Below, one piece after another: positions 43,097-51,452 of a DNA stretch of 64,000 bases. The position numbers were made by a program, and so were the translations under genes. Numbering within the stretch: position 1 is the first letter of the stretch; each line of letters opens with the position of its first letter. The stretch is from Paenochrobactrum pullorum (GTDB lineage: Bacteria; Pseudomonadota; Alphaproteobacteria; Rhizobiales; Rhizobiaceae). Location: assembly GCF_041929845.1 (NCBI RefSeq), contig NZ_JBHEEH010000014.1:1-64000 (forward strand), written 5' to 3'. The notes under the pieces are model-generated. The model did no database searches. It was given only the letters and a program-made list of their open reading frames with translations, and was not told the origin of the DNA.

Positions 43097-44548
43097 TCAA
43101 GCGACCGCCGAGCAAAAATATTTAATTTCAAGATATTCATCGATGCCGTAATGCGAGCCTTCACGGCCAAGACCGGATTGTTTAATGCCGCCAAATGGTG
43201 CCACTTCATTGGAAATCAATCCGGTATTGTGACCAACCATGCCGTATTCCAGCGCTTCCATCACCCGCCACATCCGGCTTGTATTTTCAGTGTAGAAATA
43301 AGCGGCAAGACCAAACTCGGTATCATTGGCCATTGCAATCACTTCTTCTTCGCTTTCAAAGCGGAAAAGAGGTGCCACAGGGCCAAAAGTTTCTTCACGC
43401 GCCACAGCCATTGTCTGTGTTGCACCAGTCAAAACGGTTGGCTCAAAGAAAGTGCCGCCCAATGCATGACGTTTACCGCCAGTGACAATTTTCGCACCCT
43501 TACCAACAGCATCCTGAATATGGCTTTCCACCTTGGCGATGGCATCATCGTCGATCAAAGGGCCGATCAGCACACCAGCCTTGGTGCCTTCTCCAACGGG
43601 CAAAGCCGCTACTTTTTCTGCCAATCTCGTAGCAAAGGCATCATAAATGCCCGCCTGCACATAAAGACGGTTGGAACAAACACAGGTTTGTCCGGCATTG
43701 CGATATTTAGAAGCAATGGCGCCTTCAACGGCCGCATCAATATCTGCATCGTCAAAGACGATAAAAGGTGCATTGCCGCCCAGCTCAAGCGACAGTTTTT
43801 TGATCGTCGGTGCTGATTGCGCCATTAAAATACGCCCGACTTCGGTGGAACCCGTGAAAGAAAGCTTTCTGACCACATCACTGGCCGTCAACACACCGCC
43901 AATAATACGTGCATCACCGGTGACGAACTGAAGGACACCCGCAGGAATACCAGCTTGCTCTGCCAAAACACCAAGTGCCAAAGCCGTCAAAGGGGTCTGT
44001 TCGGCTGGCTTGACAATCATAGTGCAACCAGCGGCTAAAGCAGGGGCGGCTTTGCGGGTAATCATGGCGGCCGGAAAATTCCACGGCGTAATCGCGGCAC
44101 AAACACCGATCGGCTGTTTCAAAACAATGATACGTTTATCACTTGCCGGAGCCGGAATAGTCTCGCCATAAATGCGTTTTGCTTCTTCCGAAAACCATTC
44201 AACAAATGAAGCAGCATAGAGCACCTCACCTTTTGCTTCCGGCAGCGGCTTACCTTGTTCTGCCGTCATGATGGCGGCCAGATCATCTGCGTTCTCCACC
44301 ATCAGATCAAACCAACGACGCAGAATTGCTGTTCTGTCTTTGGCAGCCAATGCACGCCATGAAAGCAATGCTTTTTCGGCCGCTGCAATGGCAGCATTGA
44401 TATCGGATGCTTGAAGCGATGGCACTGTGCCGACGACTTCGCCATTAGCAGGATTTGTCACTGCAATAGCTTCATTGTTGCTGGCCACCCACTGGCCATC
44501 AATCAAACAGTGATCTCGCAGCAGATCCGGATTTTTCAGGTTGACCAT
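43097..44548 (-). CDS. blcA: NAD(P)-dependent succinate-semialdehyde dehydrogenase
   Basis: This 483-residue aldehyde dehydrogenase corresponds to AttK/BlcA and makes succinate from succinate semialdehyde. Visible motifs are ITPWNFPAAMITRKAAPALA, LELGGNAPFIVFDDADID with the general-base glutamate, RNAGQTCVCSNRLYVQ with the catalytic cysteine, and the C-terminal EVAPFGGIKQSGLGREGS typical of GabD-type enzymes. ATG 44548 has GGAGGAG. It is the first gene of the operon and divergent from the IclR regulator, with inverted repeats in between. Confidence 0.92.
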   Translation of the reverse strand: MVNLKNPDLLRDHCLIDGQWVASNNEAIAVTNPANGEVVGTVPSLQASDINAAIAAAEKALLSWRALAAKDRTAILRRWFDLMVENADDLAAIMTAEQGKPLPEAKGEVLYAASFVEWFSEEAKRIYGETIPAPASDKRIIVLKQPIGVCAAITPWNFPAAMITRKAAPALAAGCTMIVKPAEQTPLTALALGVLAEQAGIPAGVLQFVTGDARIIGGVLTASDVVRKLSFTGSTEVGRILMAQSAPTIKKLSLELGGNAPFIVFDDADIDAAVEGAIASKYRNAGQTCVCSNRLYVQAGIYDAFATRLAEKVAALPVGEGTKAGVLIGPLIDDDAIAKVESHIQDAVGKGAKIVTGGKRHALGGTFFEPTVLTGATQTMAVAREETFGPVAPLFRFESEEEVIAMANDTEFGLAAYFYTENTSRMWRVMEALEYGMVGHNTGLISNEVAPFGGIKQSGLGREGSHYGIDEYLEIKYFCSAVA

Positions 44549-44566
44549 TCTCTCCTCCGACTATAA

Positions 44567-44600
44567 AAGTTCAATTAGATGAACTTGAATCAGTTAACTG
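44567..44600. promoter_or_regulatory. Operator candidates between blcA and blcR
   Basis: Two perfect dyads lie in the 78-base divergent gap. One is AAGTTCA-attaga-TGAACTT (44567-44586). The other is the palindrome CAGTTAACTG (44591-44600). Further TGAACT and AAGTT elements follow. This fits an IclR-type (BlcR) repressor acting on both promoters. The dyads overlap the longer annotated frame of the regulator, which is one reason to move its start downstream. Confidence 0.65.
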
Positions 44601-44626
44601 AACTAAGTTGGCAGGAGTATAACAAC

Positions 44627-45433
44627 GTGTCAAGCGCCGGATCAGCAAGGCTCAGGCAAGCCACATCACAAAAACAAACAGATTCCGTGCCCGCTCTCAG
44701 GCGTGCTGTTGCCATTCTCGATATGGTTTCAAATGCTGGCAGCAACTTGAATGCAGCCGAGATTACCCGTAATGCGGGCTTGCCTAAAAGCACCGTTCAC
44801 GGTCTTTTGGCTGTCATGAGCGAGTTAAATTTGTTGGTTAAAAACGATGATGGCCGCTTTTCTGTCGGTGCACATCCTATGCGTTGGGCGAATAGTTTTC
44901 TCGGCCAAATGGATATTGTATCCATCTTCAGAAATTATTTTGCAAACGAGCCGGCACTTGATCACTATACTGTGACCTTGACCATCCGTGATCATGATGA
45001 AGTGGTTTATATCGGCTGCCGCAATTCCGACCAGCCACTTGGCCACTCATTTCGTATTGGCATGCGTCTGCCCGCCCCTTATACAGCAACCGGAAAAATG
45101 CTTTTGTCGGAACTTACCGATCAAACCATATCCGACATGTTTGCTCACGGTCTGCCACCGGCCTTGAGCGGCAGAAGTGTTAAAGACATCAATCTGTTAA
45201 AACAAGAATTAGCCGAAACCCGAACACGCGGTTACTCCATAGATGACGGCCAAATTCGGGAAGGTATGATCTGCATTGGTGCCGCTATCCGAGACCACAC
45301 CGGATATGCCAATGCCGGTATTGCCATCAGCTTGCTGGAAAGCGAGGCAACGGCTGAAACAATAGAAAAATTGGGGCACATCATGCAAAAAGCAGCCTCT
45401 GATCTTTCCATGCAAATGGGTTATAGCCGCTAA
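44627..45433 (+). CDS. blcR: IclR-family regulator of the lactone operon
   Basis: This regulator of about 268 residues has an N-terminal winged helix (about 20-80: RRAVAILDMVSNAGSNLNAA, then EITRNAGLPKSTVHGLL) and a C-terminal IclR effector domain with GMRLPAPYTATGKMLLSEL and GYSIDDGQIREGMICIGAAI. By position it matches AttJ/BlcR, the repressor released by gamma-butyrolactone breakdown intermediates such as succinate semialdehyde. GTG at 44627 is chosen, with AGGAG nine bases upstream; an ATG at 44579 would add 16 residues but lies inside an inverted repeat. A hairpin with a T-rich tail follows. Confidence 0.88.
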   Translation: MSSAGSARLRQATSQKQTDSVPALRRAVAILDMVSNAGSNLNAAEITRNAGLPKSTVHGLLAVMSELNLLVKNDDGRFSVGAHPMRWANSFLGQMDIVSIFRNYFANEPALDHYTVTLTIRDHDEVVYIGCRNSDQPLGHSFRIGMRLPAPYTATGKMLLSELTDQTISDMFAHGLPPALSGRSVKDINLLKQELAETRTRGYSIDDGQIREGMICIGAAIRDHTGYANAGIAISLLESEATAETIEKLGHIMQKAASDLSMQMGYSR

Positions 45434-45458
45434 TATAAATTACGTTTCGCAATGCGGG

Positions 45459-45510
45459 TGCGTGAGGGCACGAGTTGACCTCACACGCATAATCATTTTA
45501 TTTTTAAAAT
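45459..45510 (+). terminator. Probable terminator of the IclR-family gene
   Basis: GTGAGG and CCTCAC pair, with a two-base bulge and TGC/GCA below them (45459-45489). A T-rich stretch (TTTTATTTTT) begins nine bases later. The stem is imperfect, so confidence is moderate. Confidence 0.45.
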
Positions 45511-45607
45511 TTTTGATGTCTTAACACAAAAGCGTGAAACCAGATTGCACCTTTTTACGCCTTTTTCTAGTGTCCTCACATTGAAACCGTCAAGTACCCA
45601 TGTTATT

Positions 45608-45622
45608 TATTTAACTTAAATA
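45608..45622. promoter_or_regulatory. Palindrome upstream of the MarR gene
   Basis: TATTTAA-c-TTAAATA is a perfect dyad about 27 bases before the MarR start and next to a TAATATATAG stretch that could be a -10 region. MarR proteins commonly bind such AT-rich palindromes to repress their own operon, so this is a candidate operator. Confidence 0.45.
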
Positions 45623-45648
45623 CTTAGCACACTAATATATAGCCCCCA

Positions 45649-46104
45649 ATGGATAATCTCGTGATCAGCTCAGAGTTTCTCGAAGAGCTCACCAAGGTGA
45701 GCCGTAAAATACGCAATGTTTTCAATCAGAAAGTCACCGAACACGGATTAACATATCCGCGTGCACGCACATTATTGCGCCTGATCAAAAAGCCCAATAT
45801 GACCCAAAGCGAACTGGCTTTTGAACTCGAGCTTGAACAAGCAACCATGGTGCGTTTGCTTGATCGTTTGGAAGAAAATGGTGTTATCGAGCGCCATCCT
45901 GATCCCAATGACCGCCGCGCCAAATTATTGGTTTTAACACCACATGGCATTCAGCAAGCAGAACTTGTTCGCTCAATCGGTGAAACAATGCGCAAGCAGA
46001 TGTTTCAAAACATGACTCAGGAAGAGCTAATGGCTTGTATTGAGCTTTTTCATCGCATTTCCGGTAATATCGACGATATGGACAACCTTGATGGCCCGGC
46101 TTGA
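45649..46104 (+). CDS. MarR-family transcriptional regulator
   Basis: This is a 151-residue winged-helix regulator. The HTH covers about residues 35-95 (KPNMTQSELAFELELEQATM, then VRLLDRLEENGVIERHPDPN, DRRAKLLVLT), a typical MarR pattern with DRR in the wing. The stop overlaps the start of the MFS gene, so the regulator heads a MarR-MFS-HlyD operon like emrRAB with the last two swapped. It probably represses its own operon and responds to a phenolic or drug ligand (inference). No strong SD is visible before the ATG. Confidence 0.88.
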   Translation: MDNLVISSEFLEELTKVSRKIRNVFNQKVTEHGLTYPRARTLLRLIKKPNMTQSELAFELELEQATMVRLLDRLEENGVIERHPDPNDRRAKLLVLTPHGIQQAELVRSIGETMRKQMFQNMTQEELMACIELFHRISGNIDDMDNLDGPA

Positions 46105-47818
46105 AGCGTCAGCCAAGGCTGCGGCAGACGATGAGGAACGGATTGAACAACCAAGCGTTGAGCAATCTGTTGATGACGAGCAGGTTGTTGAAACCGCTGA
46201 GCCAAAGCCTGCGTCGGCACCAAAAGCACCTCCTCCGTTCATACCAAAGCCCATTTTTATTACGGCACTTTATATGCTTGCCGGTATTCTCCTTGCACTC
46301 ACGCAAGGCTTTGGCATGAGCTTCTTAAGCATCAACCTGCAACAAATCGCAGGGCCGATGGGGCTGACCCAAACCGAAGCAACATGGTTGCAGGCAGCCT
46401 ATCTTTTCCCTAATGCCAGTTTGACGCTGATGCTGTTCAAAATCCGTGCCCAATATGGATTGCGTAATTTTGCGGAAGTGGCCATTGTTGTTTATGCGCT
46501 TGTTTGCCTTGCACATTTTTGGGTGGAAACATACGAGAGTGCGCTTGCTTTGCGTTTTGTGGCGGGTCTTGCCGCAGCACCTATGACCTCGCTCGGGTTT
46601 CTATACACGTTGGAGTGTTTGCCGCCTGCAAAAAGAATGACCATCGGTCTTTGTACGGCATTAACAGCGCTTGTTATTCCGATGCCACTCACAGGTCTCA
46701 TTTCACCTTATTTGCTGGATGCCGGTCAGCAATATTCGATCTATCTGGTAGAGCTTGGCTTTGCGATGATTTGTATGGGGCTGGTTTATATATTGCCGCT
46801 GGCCTCACCACCGCGTGCCAAAGTTATCAGCTTTCTCGATATTGTCAGCTATCTCTTTCTTGCCACTTCAATGGGTTGTTTTGCCGTCGCTTTCACCGTT
46901 GGCCGTCTTTATTGGTGGACTGAAGTGGATTGGATCGCATGGCTGATAATTGCCGGCATTGCATCAGGCGCAATTTTTGCGATGATTGAACTCAACCGCA
47001 CCAATCATCTGGTAGATATACGCTGGCTTGCTTCAAAGGAAATCATCCATTTCACCGGTGCATTGATGGTTTCGCGCCTGATTTTGTCTGAACAAACCAG
47101 TGGTGCGATCAATTTCATGCGCATCAACGGCATGCAAAATGAGCAATTGAGCGGACTTTATCTCTCGATTATTGCCGGTGCGGTCACTGCCGCGGTTGTT
47201 TGTGCAAAAATCATGAAACCGGGACGTGAATCTTCCATTCACGCCGTTGCATTTCTGTTGATGGCACTAGGCAGCTATGTGGACAGCCTCTCAACCTCGC
47301 TTACCAGACCGGAACAAATGTATCTGAGCCAGTTTATGGTCAGTTTTGCCGGTGGCATTTTCCTACCCCCCGCCTTGATGATCGGCATGGCCGCCGCCAT
47401 GAAACGGGGTCCCAGTTACATTCTTTCTTTCATCGTGGTGTTTCTGGCAGCTCAAAAGGTTGGCAGTTATTTTGGCAGTGCGCTTTACGGTACTTTCGTA
47501 CAATGGCGCGAACAGTTTCATTCGTTTCGCTTGGTCTCGCAGCTTGCGTCAACCGATCCGTTGGTTACAACCCGCTTGAAACAATTAAGCGGCAGCTACG
47601 GCAAACTGCTCACCGACCCCAGCCAGCAAACGCTGCAAGGCGCATCACTGTTGGCAAAACAAGTCCAGCAACAAGCCTATACCCTTGCTTATAATGACTC
47701 GTTTTTATTCACCGCCTATTTATCACTCGGTGCGTTGGCGTGCCTTTGTATCCATGTGGCCTGGCGCAACAGGCATAAATTTTTCGCACTCAATAAAGCT
47801 GAAACAGCTCCCGTATAA
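46091..47818 (+). CDS. EmrB-like MFS multidrug exporter (14-helix type)
   Basis: This membrane protein has about 575 residues. It has an unusual acidic, proline-rich N-terminal tail of about 55 residues (VETAEPKPASAPKAPPP), then about 14 helices of the DHA2/EmrB branch. MFS motifs are visible in QTEATWLQAAYLFPNASLTL and RFVAGLAAAPMTSLGFLYTL. ATG at 46091 overlaps the MarR stop. The partner adaptor gene follows after 32 bases. Together they should export compounds across both membranes with a TolC-type channel encoded elsewhere. Confidence 0.85.
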   Translation: MARLEASAKAAADDEERIEQPSVEQSVDDEQVVETAEPKPASAPKAPPPFIPKPIFITALYMLAGILLALTQGFGMSFLSINLQQIAGPMGLTQTEATWLQAAYLFPNASLTLMLFKIRAQYGLRNFAEVAIVVYALVCLAHFWVETYESALALRFVAGLAAAPMTSLGFLYTLECLPPAKRMTIGLCTALTALVIPMPLTGLISPYLLDAGQQYSIYLVELGFAMICMGLVYILPLASPPRAKVISFLDIVSYLFLATSMGCFAVAFTVGRLYWWTEVDWIAWLIIAGIASGAIFAMIELNRTNHLVDIRWLASKEIIHFTGALMVSRLILSEQTSGAINFMRINGMQNEQLSGLYLSIIAGAVTAAVVCAKIMKPGRESSIHAVAFLLMALGSYVDSLSTSLTRPEQMYLSQFMVSFAGGIFLPPALMIGMAAAMKRGPSYILSFIVVFLAAQKVGSYFGSALYGTFVQWREQFHSFRLVSQLASTDPLVTTRLKQLSGSYGKLLTDPSQQTLQGASLLAKQVQQQAYTLAYNDSFLFTAYLSLGALACLCIHVAWRNRHKFFALNKAETAPV

Positions 47819-47850
47819 TTCAATAAAGCGAACCCAAAGAAGTTCATTCC

Positions 47851-48891
47851 ATGTCAAAGATATTTCATTTTATCGCTACTTATGTTGCACTCGCCATTGG
47901 CTTGGCCGGTATTTTCATCGTATTATATGCTTGGAATTTGCCACCCTTCCATGGCGGTACCGAAACCACCAATGACGCTTATATTCGCGGTCAAATCACG
48001 CTTTTAAGCCCACAATTGGCAGGCTATCTGGTAGACGTACCGGTGCAGGATTATCAAAAAATCCATAAAGGCGACCTGATCGCCAAAATCGACGACCGTA
48101 TCTATGTTCAAAAAGCAGAACAGGCTAAAGCAGCCCTCAAAGCCGCTGAAGCCTCCCTTGCTATGTCGGAACAAAGCCGCAAATCAGCCGAAGCCAAAAT
48201 CGTCTCGGCCAAGGCAGCTCTGGAAAGCGCAAAAGCAGCTCTCGCCTCAGCTCAAACTGCGCATAACCGCACCCAGTCTTTGCTTGATCGCCATATTGCG
48301 ACCCAAAGTGATGCTGAAAAAAATCTGGCAACCTATGATCAGGCACAAGCTGCCGTACATCAAGCCGAAGCAGGTATTTTGATTGCGGAACAGGAGCTGA
48401 ATTCAACTATTGTCAGCCGCCGTTCTTTGGTGGCCAATGTAGAAAGTGCTAAGGCAGCCGTTGAACTCGCCGAAATCGATCTTGCCAATACGCGTATTAT
48501 TGCGCCCGCTGATGGTATACTGGGCGAAGTTACCGGCCGTATCGGCCAATATGTCTCGGTCGGTACTCAGATCGGCTCGGTTGTTACCGAACATTTATGG
48601 GTTATCGCCAATTTCAAGGAGACACAGCTCAGCAAAATGAAAATGGGCCAACCTGTAACCTTCACAGTGGATGCTCTGGAAAACAAAGAATTTACCGGCA
48701 CGATAGAGCGCTTTGCACCGGCAACCGGTTCGGAATTTTCGGTCATTCGTGCCGACAATGCGACTGGCAACTTTACCAAAGTCGCCCAACGTATTCCGGT
48801 ACGCATCAAGATCGACGACAACCAGCCCTTGAGCGACAAATTAATGCCTGGCATGTCAGTTATTGCCAATGTAAGTTCCGCGCGCGAATAA
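47851..48891 (+). CDS. HlyD/EmrA-family membrane fusion protein
   Basis: This 346-residue periplasmic adaptor has one N-terminal transmembrane helix (about 7-30). Next come a biotinyl-lipoyl half-motif (GQITLLSPQLAGYLVDVPVQ), a long alanine-rich coiled-coil hairpin (about 85-205), the second lipoyl half (RIIAPADGILGEVTGRIGQY) and a beta-barrel (WVIANFKETQLSKMKMGQPV). It pairs with the preceding EmrB-like exporter. The coiled coil is moderately long, suited to docking on a TolC-type channel. Confidence 0.9.
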   Translation: MSKIFHFIATYVALAIGLAGIFIVLYAWNLPPFHGGTETTNDAYIRGQITLLSPQLAGYLVDVPVQDYQKIHKGDLIAKIDDRIYVQKAEQAKAALKAAEASLAMSEQSRKSAEAKIVSAKAALESAKAALASAQTAHNRTQSLLDRHIATQSDAEKNLATYDQAQAAVHQAEAGILIAEQELNSTIVSRRSLVANVESAKAAVELAEIDLANTRIIAPADGILGEVTGRIGQYVSVGTQIGSVVTEHLWVIANFKETQLSKMKMGQPVTFTVDALENKEFTGTIERFAPATGSEFSVIRADNATGNFTKVAQRIPVRIKIDDNQPLSDKLMPGMSVIANVSSARE

Positions 48892-48905
48892 AAACGAGGC
48901 TCACG

Positions 48906-49295
48906 ATGGAAATCAAGATTGCAGCTGCTGCTTTAATGCGTGCGGATGGCGCAACATTATTGGTGCGCAAACGCGGAACATCTTCCTTCATGCAACCGGG
49001 TGGCAAAATTGATGCAGGAGAAACCGCAATACAAGCACTTTGTCGCGAATTACATGAAGAATTAGGCCTCAAAATTGAACATGATAAGCCGCATTATCTT
49101 GGAAAATTTTCAGCACCTGCCGCCAATGAAACAGGCGCGACAGTTATTGCTGAAATTTTTCAAATTGAAACAGATGCAAAGATTGAACCCCGAGCGGAAA
49201 TCGAAGATGCTCGTTGGGTTTTTACCACTGACACAGATGATTTAGAGCTTGCACCTTTAACGCGTGACCAAGTGCTGCCCCTTATCTGGAAATAA
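48906..49295 (+). CDS. Nudix hydrolase
   Basis: This is a 129-residue MutT-like protein with a complete Nudix box GKIDAGETAIQALCRELHEE followed by LGL (G-x5-E-x7-REL-x-EE-x-G, about residues 36-58). It probably hydrolyses a nucleoside-diphosphate derivative, but the substrate cannot be told from sequence. ATG 48906 has GAGG upstream. It lies 14 bases after the adaptor gene and may share its transcript, ending at the terminator that follows. Confidence 0.88.
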   Translation: MEIKIAAAALMRADGATLLVRKRGTSSFMQPGGKIDAGETAIQALCRELHEELGLKIEHDKPHYLGKFSAPAANETGATVIAEIFQIETDAKIEPRAEIEDARWVFTTDTDDLELAPLTRDQVLPLIWK

Positions 49296-49311
49296 TGAAA
49301 CAATTAGAAAA

Positions 49312-49343
49312 ATAGCGGCAAGCACCTTGCCGTTATTTTTTCT
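49312..49343 (+). terminator. Intrinsic terminator of the MarR-MFS-HlyD-Nudix unit
   Basis: CGGCAAG (49316-49322) and CTTGCCG (49326-49332) form a perfect seven-base stem with a three-base loop, followed by TTATTTTTT. It ends 48 bases past the Nudix stop. The sequence from 49344 to about 49600 is AT-rich, should contain the ABC-F promoter, and shows no gene. Confidence 0.85.
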
Positions 49344-49629
49344 GTATTTCTCTTCATCATATAATTTAAAAACACTGTATTTTTTAAAATAATCACTTAT
49401 ATTCATTCACATCGTTGCAATTTCATCGGATAGATAAATGCTGTAAAAACCGCACATATCATAAATTTTTACCTTATCAGTGGGCTATTAATTTGTGAGC
49501 TTGTTCATGTCTGCGGTTTTGAATTCTCCGGTTTGTGCTTATTTTTATTCCAATTTTTCGTCCCGACGCACAATCTCAGCCTCGATCCGCCAGACGCCCC
49601 ATCTTCATTTCATGATGAGGTTTTAAAAA

Positions 49630-49650
49630 ATGGAAATTATTGAACATTAG
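49630..49650 (+). CDS. Candidate leader peptide upstream of the ABC-F gene
   Basis: A six-codon ORF (MEIIEH) starts at 49630 with GAGG nine bases upstream. It ends in TAG about 125 bases before the ABC-F start. Two hairpins follow: TTCAGG/CCTGAA (49660-49679 region) and CCTTTC/GGAAGG (about 49708-49728). Short SD-preceded ORFs followed by hairpins are how several ABC-F resistance genes are induced by ribosome-targeting drugs. This is inference from layout only. Confidence 0.35.
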   Translation: MEIIEH

Positions 49651-49775
49651 ACGTGTTTCTTTCAGGTCGCTCTCCTGAACCATCACAAAAGCCAGCACCA
49701 ATATATCCCTTTCTGCAATGCGGAAGGTTCTTGCTTGTGCTGATTTCATTTTCAAAATTTATTCTGAGGTACCAG

Positions 49776-51389
49776 ATGACACATCATTACATAACGCTGG
49801 AAGGCGTTTCTTTTGTGTTGCCTGATGGCACGACACTTTTTCATGATCTCAACGAGCAATTTGACGGCCGACCGACAGGTCTGGTGGGTCGCAATGGCAC
49901 GGGCAAAACCGTGCTTGCTAAAATTTTAAGCGGCGAAAAACAGCCAACAACCGGCCATTGCCTGCGTTCAGGCGCCGTGCATTATCTGGCTCAGCAAATT
50001 ATTCAACCGGAAAACACAACACTTGCCGAGTTAACAGGCATGCAAACCACTTTAGATGCTCTCAAACGTATCGAACGCGGCAGCACTGAAATAGCTGATT
50101 TTGATGCAGTTGGTGACCATTGGGACATTGAGCAGCGTTTACGAACAGAGCTGGAGCGCAATAATTTAGGCTATCTTGATGCGACAACCCCTGCCCATCG
50201 TTTAAGTGGTGGTGAAGCGATGCGCGTAGCTTTAATCGGAGCGTTGCTGTCGAACACTGATTTTCTCATCCTTGATGAACCGACCAACCACCTTGACCGG
50301 CAGAACCGTCTTGCATTGATCGAACAACTGAAAAACTGGCCCCGCGGGCTCTTGGTTATCAGCCATGATCGCCAATTACTGGCTACGATGGAGCGTATAG
50401 TTGAGCTATCATCACTTGGCTTGCGCAGTTATGGGGGCGATTATAATTTTTATCGGTTAAGCAAGCAACAAGAGCACGAAAACGCATTCAAACAGCTTGA
50501 CCACTTAAAGGCCGAGCGTCGTCGTGAGGAGCAAACCTTACGCGACCAACGTGAAAAACTAGAAAAACGGCAAGCAAGCGGTAACCGCACAGCCAAACAA
50601 GCCAATCAGGCAAAAATTCTGCTTGGCCGCCAGAAAAATCGCAGTCAAGCAACTGCCGGTAAATTAATACAGCAACAAAGTTCGGCACGCTCATTACTGT
50701 TACAAAGGGTTCTTGAAGCTGAGCAGAAAATGGAAGAAAACACTGCGATTACGCTCCATCAACTTCCCGTCACCAACGCTTCCCATAAACGTATTGCTGA
50801 ATTGGACAATGTGGAACTCCCCTTTGTCAGCGGCACAAGCCGCAATATCACTCTTATCATCAATGGTCAGCAGCGCATCGGCGTTACCGGGCCAAATGGC
50901 TGTGGTAAATCCACTTTGCTTAGAATTCTTGACGGGCAGCTCAAACCACTGAGCGGCACCTGCAAAATCTTGACGAAAGGGATTTATCTCGACCAAAACT
51001 TGTCCAACCTTGATCCGGAAAAAACAGTGCTGGAGCAGATACGATTAGCCAATCCTACAATGCCGGAAGGTGATTTGCGTATGCGTTTGGCACAATTGGG
51101 GCTTGATGCACAAAAAATTACAATTGCCAGCGGTTTATTGAGCGGTGGCGAGCGTTTGAAAGCCGCTCTGGCTTGCGTCCTCTATGCAGAGCCTGCAACA
51201 GAGTTTTTAATGCTGGATGAACCGAGCAACCATCTGGACTTACCTTCTTTGCAAGCTCTGGAAACTATGCTCAAAAACTATCAGGGAGCACTGATAGTGG
51301 TGTCGCATGATGATCACTTCCTCAACAATATCGGTCTAACTGATCGTCTCCAGACGACATCAAAAGGTTGGCAATTACAAACTCTTTAG
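49776..51389 (+). CDS. ABC-F family ATPase (ribosome protection/translation factor type)
   Basis: This is a soluble protein of about 537 residues with two ABC domains and no membrane part. Domain 1 has Walker A GRNGTGKT, LSGGE and LILDEPTNHLD. A charged linker (about 235-330, rich in K/R/Q/E) follows. Domain 2 has GPNGCGKST, LSGGERLKAAL and FLMLDEPSNHLD. ABC-F proteins act at the ribosomal E-site as translation factors or antibiotic-protection proteins. ATG 49776 has GAGG seven bases upstream; a longer frame to 49653 has no ribosome site. A long leader with a mini-ORF suggests induction by antibiotic. Spectrum unknown. Confidence 0.88.
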   Translation: MTHHYITLEGVSFVLPDGTTLFHDLNEQFDGRPTGLVGRNGTGKTVLAKILSGEKQPTTGHCLRSGAVHYLAQQIIQPENTTLAELTGMQTTLDALKRIERGSTEIADFDAVGDHWDIEQRLRTELERNNLGYLDATTPAHRLSGGEAMRVALIGALLSNTDFLILDEPTNHLDRQNRLALIEQLKNWPRGLLVISHDRQLLATMERIVELSSLGLRSYGGDYNFYRLSKQQEHENAFKQLDHLKAERRREEQTLRDQREKLEKRQASGNRTAKQANQAKILLGRQKNRSQATAGKLIQQQSSARSLLLQRVLEAEQKMEENTAITLHQLPVTNASHKRIAELDNVELPFVSGTSRNITLIINGQQRIGVTGPNGCGKSTLLRILDGQLKPLSGTCKILTKGIYLDQNLSNLDPEKTVLEQIRLANPTMPEGDLRMRLAQLGLDAQKITIASGLLSGGERLKAALACVLYAEPATEFLMLDEPSNHLDLPSLQALETMLKNYQGALIVVSHDDHFLNNIGLTDRLQTTSKGWQLQTL

Positions 51390-51398
51390 ACAAATAAT

Positions 51399-51428
51399 CA
51401 TAAAGCCGGAATGATTTCCGGCTTTATG
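51399..51428. terminator. Perfect hairpin between ABC-F and DMT genes
   Basis: CATAAAGCCGGAA (51399-51411) and TTCCGGCTTTATG (51416-51428) form a 13-base perfect stem with a four-base loop. It lies between convergent stops (51389 and 51453) and is likely a bidirectional terminator or 3'-end structure, although T-runs beyond the stem are weak. Confidence 0.7.
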
Positions 51429-51452
51429 AAATTATAACGTCACGCTTTTCAA

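Noticed and set aside
43151..43816. Plus-strand open frame (221 aa) opposite blcA
   Set aside because: Antisense shadow of a well-supported aldehyde dehydrogenase; no family resemblance.
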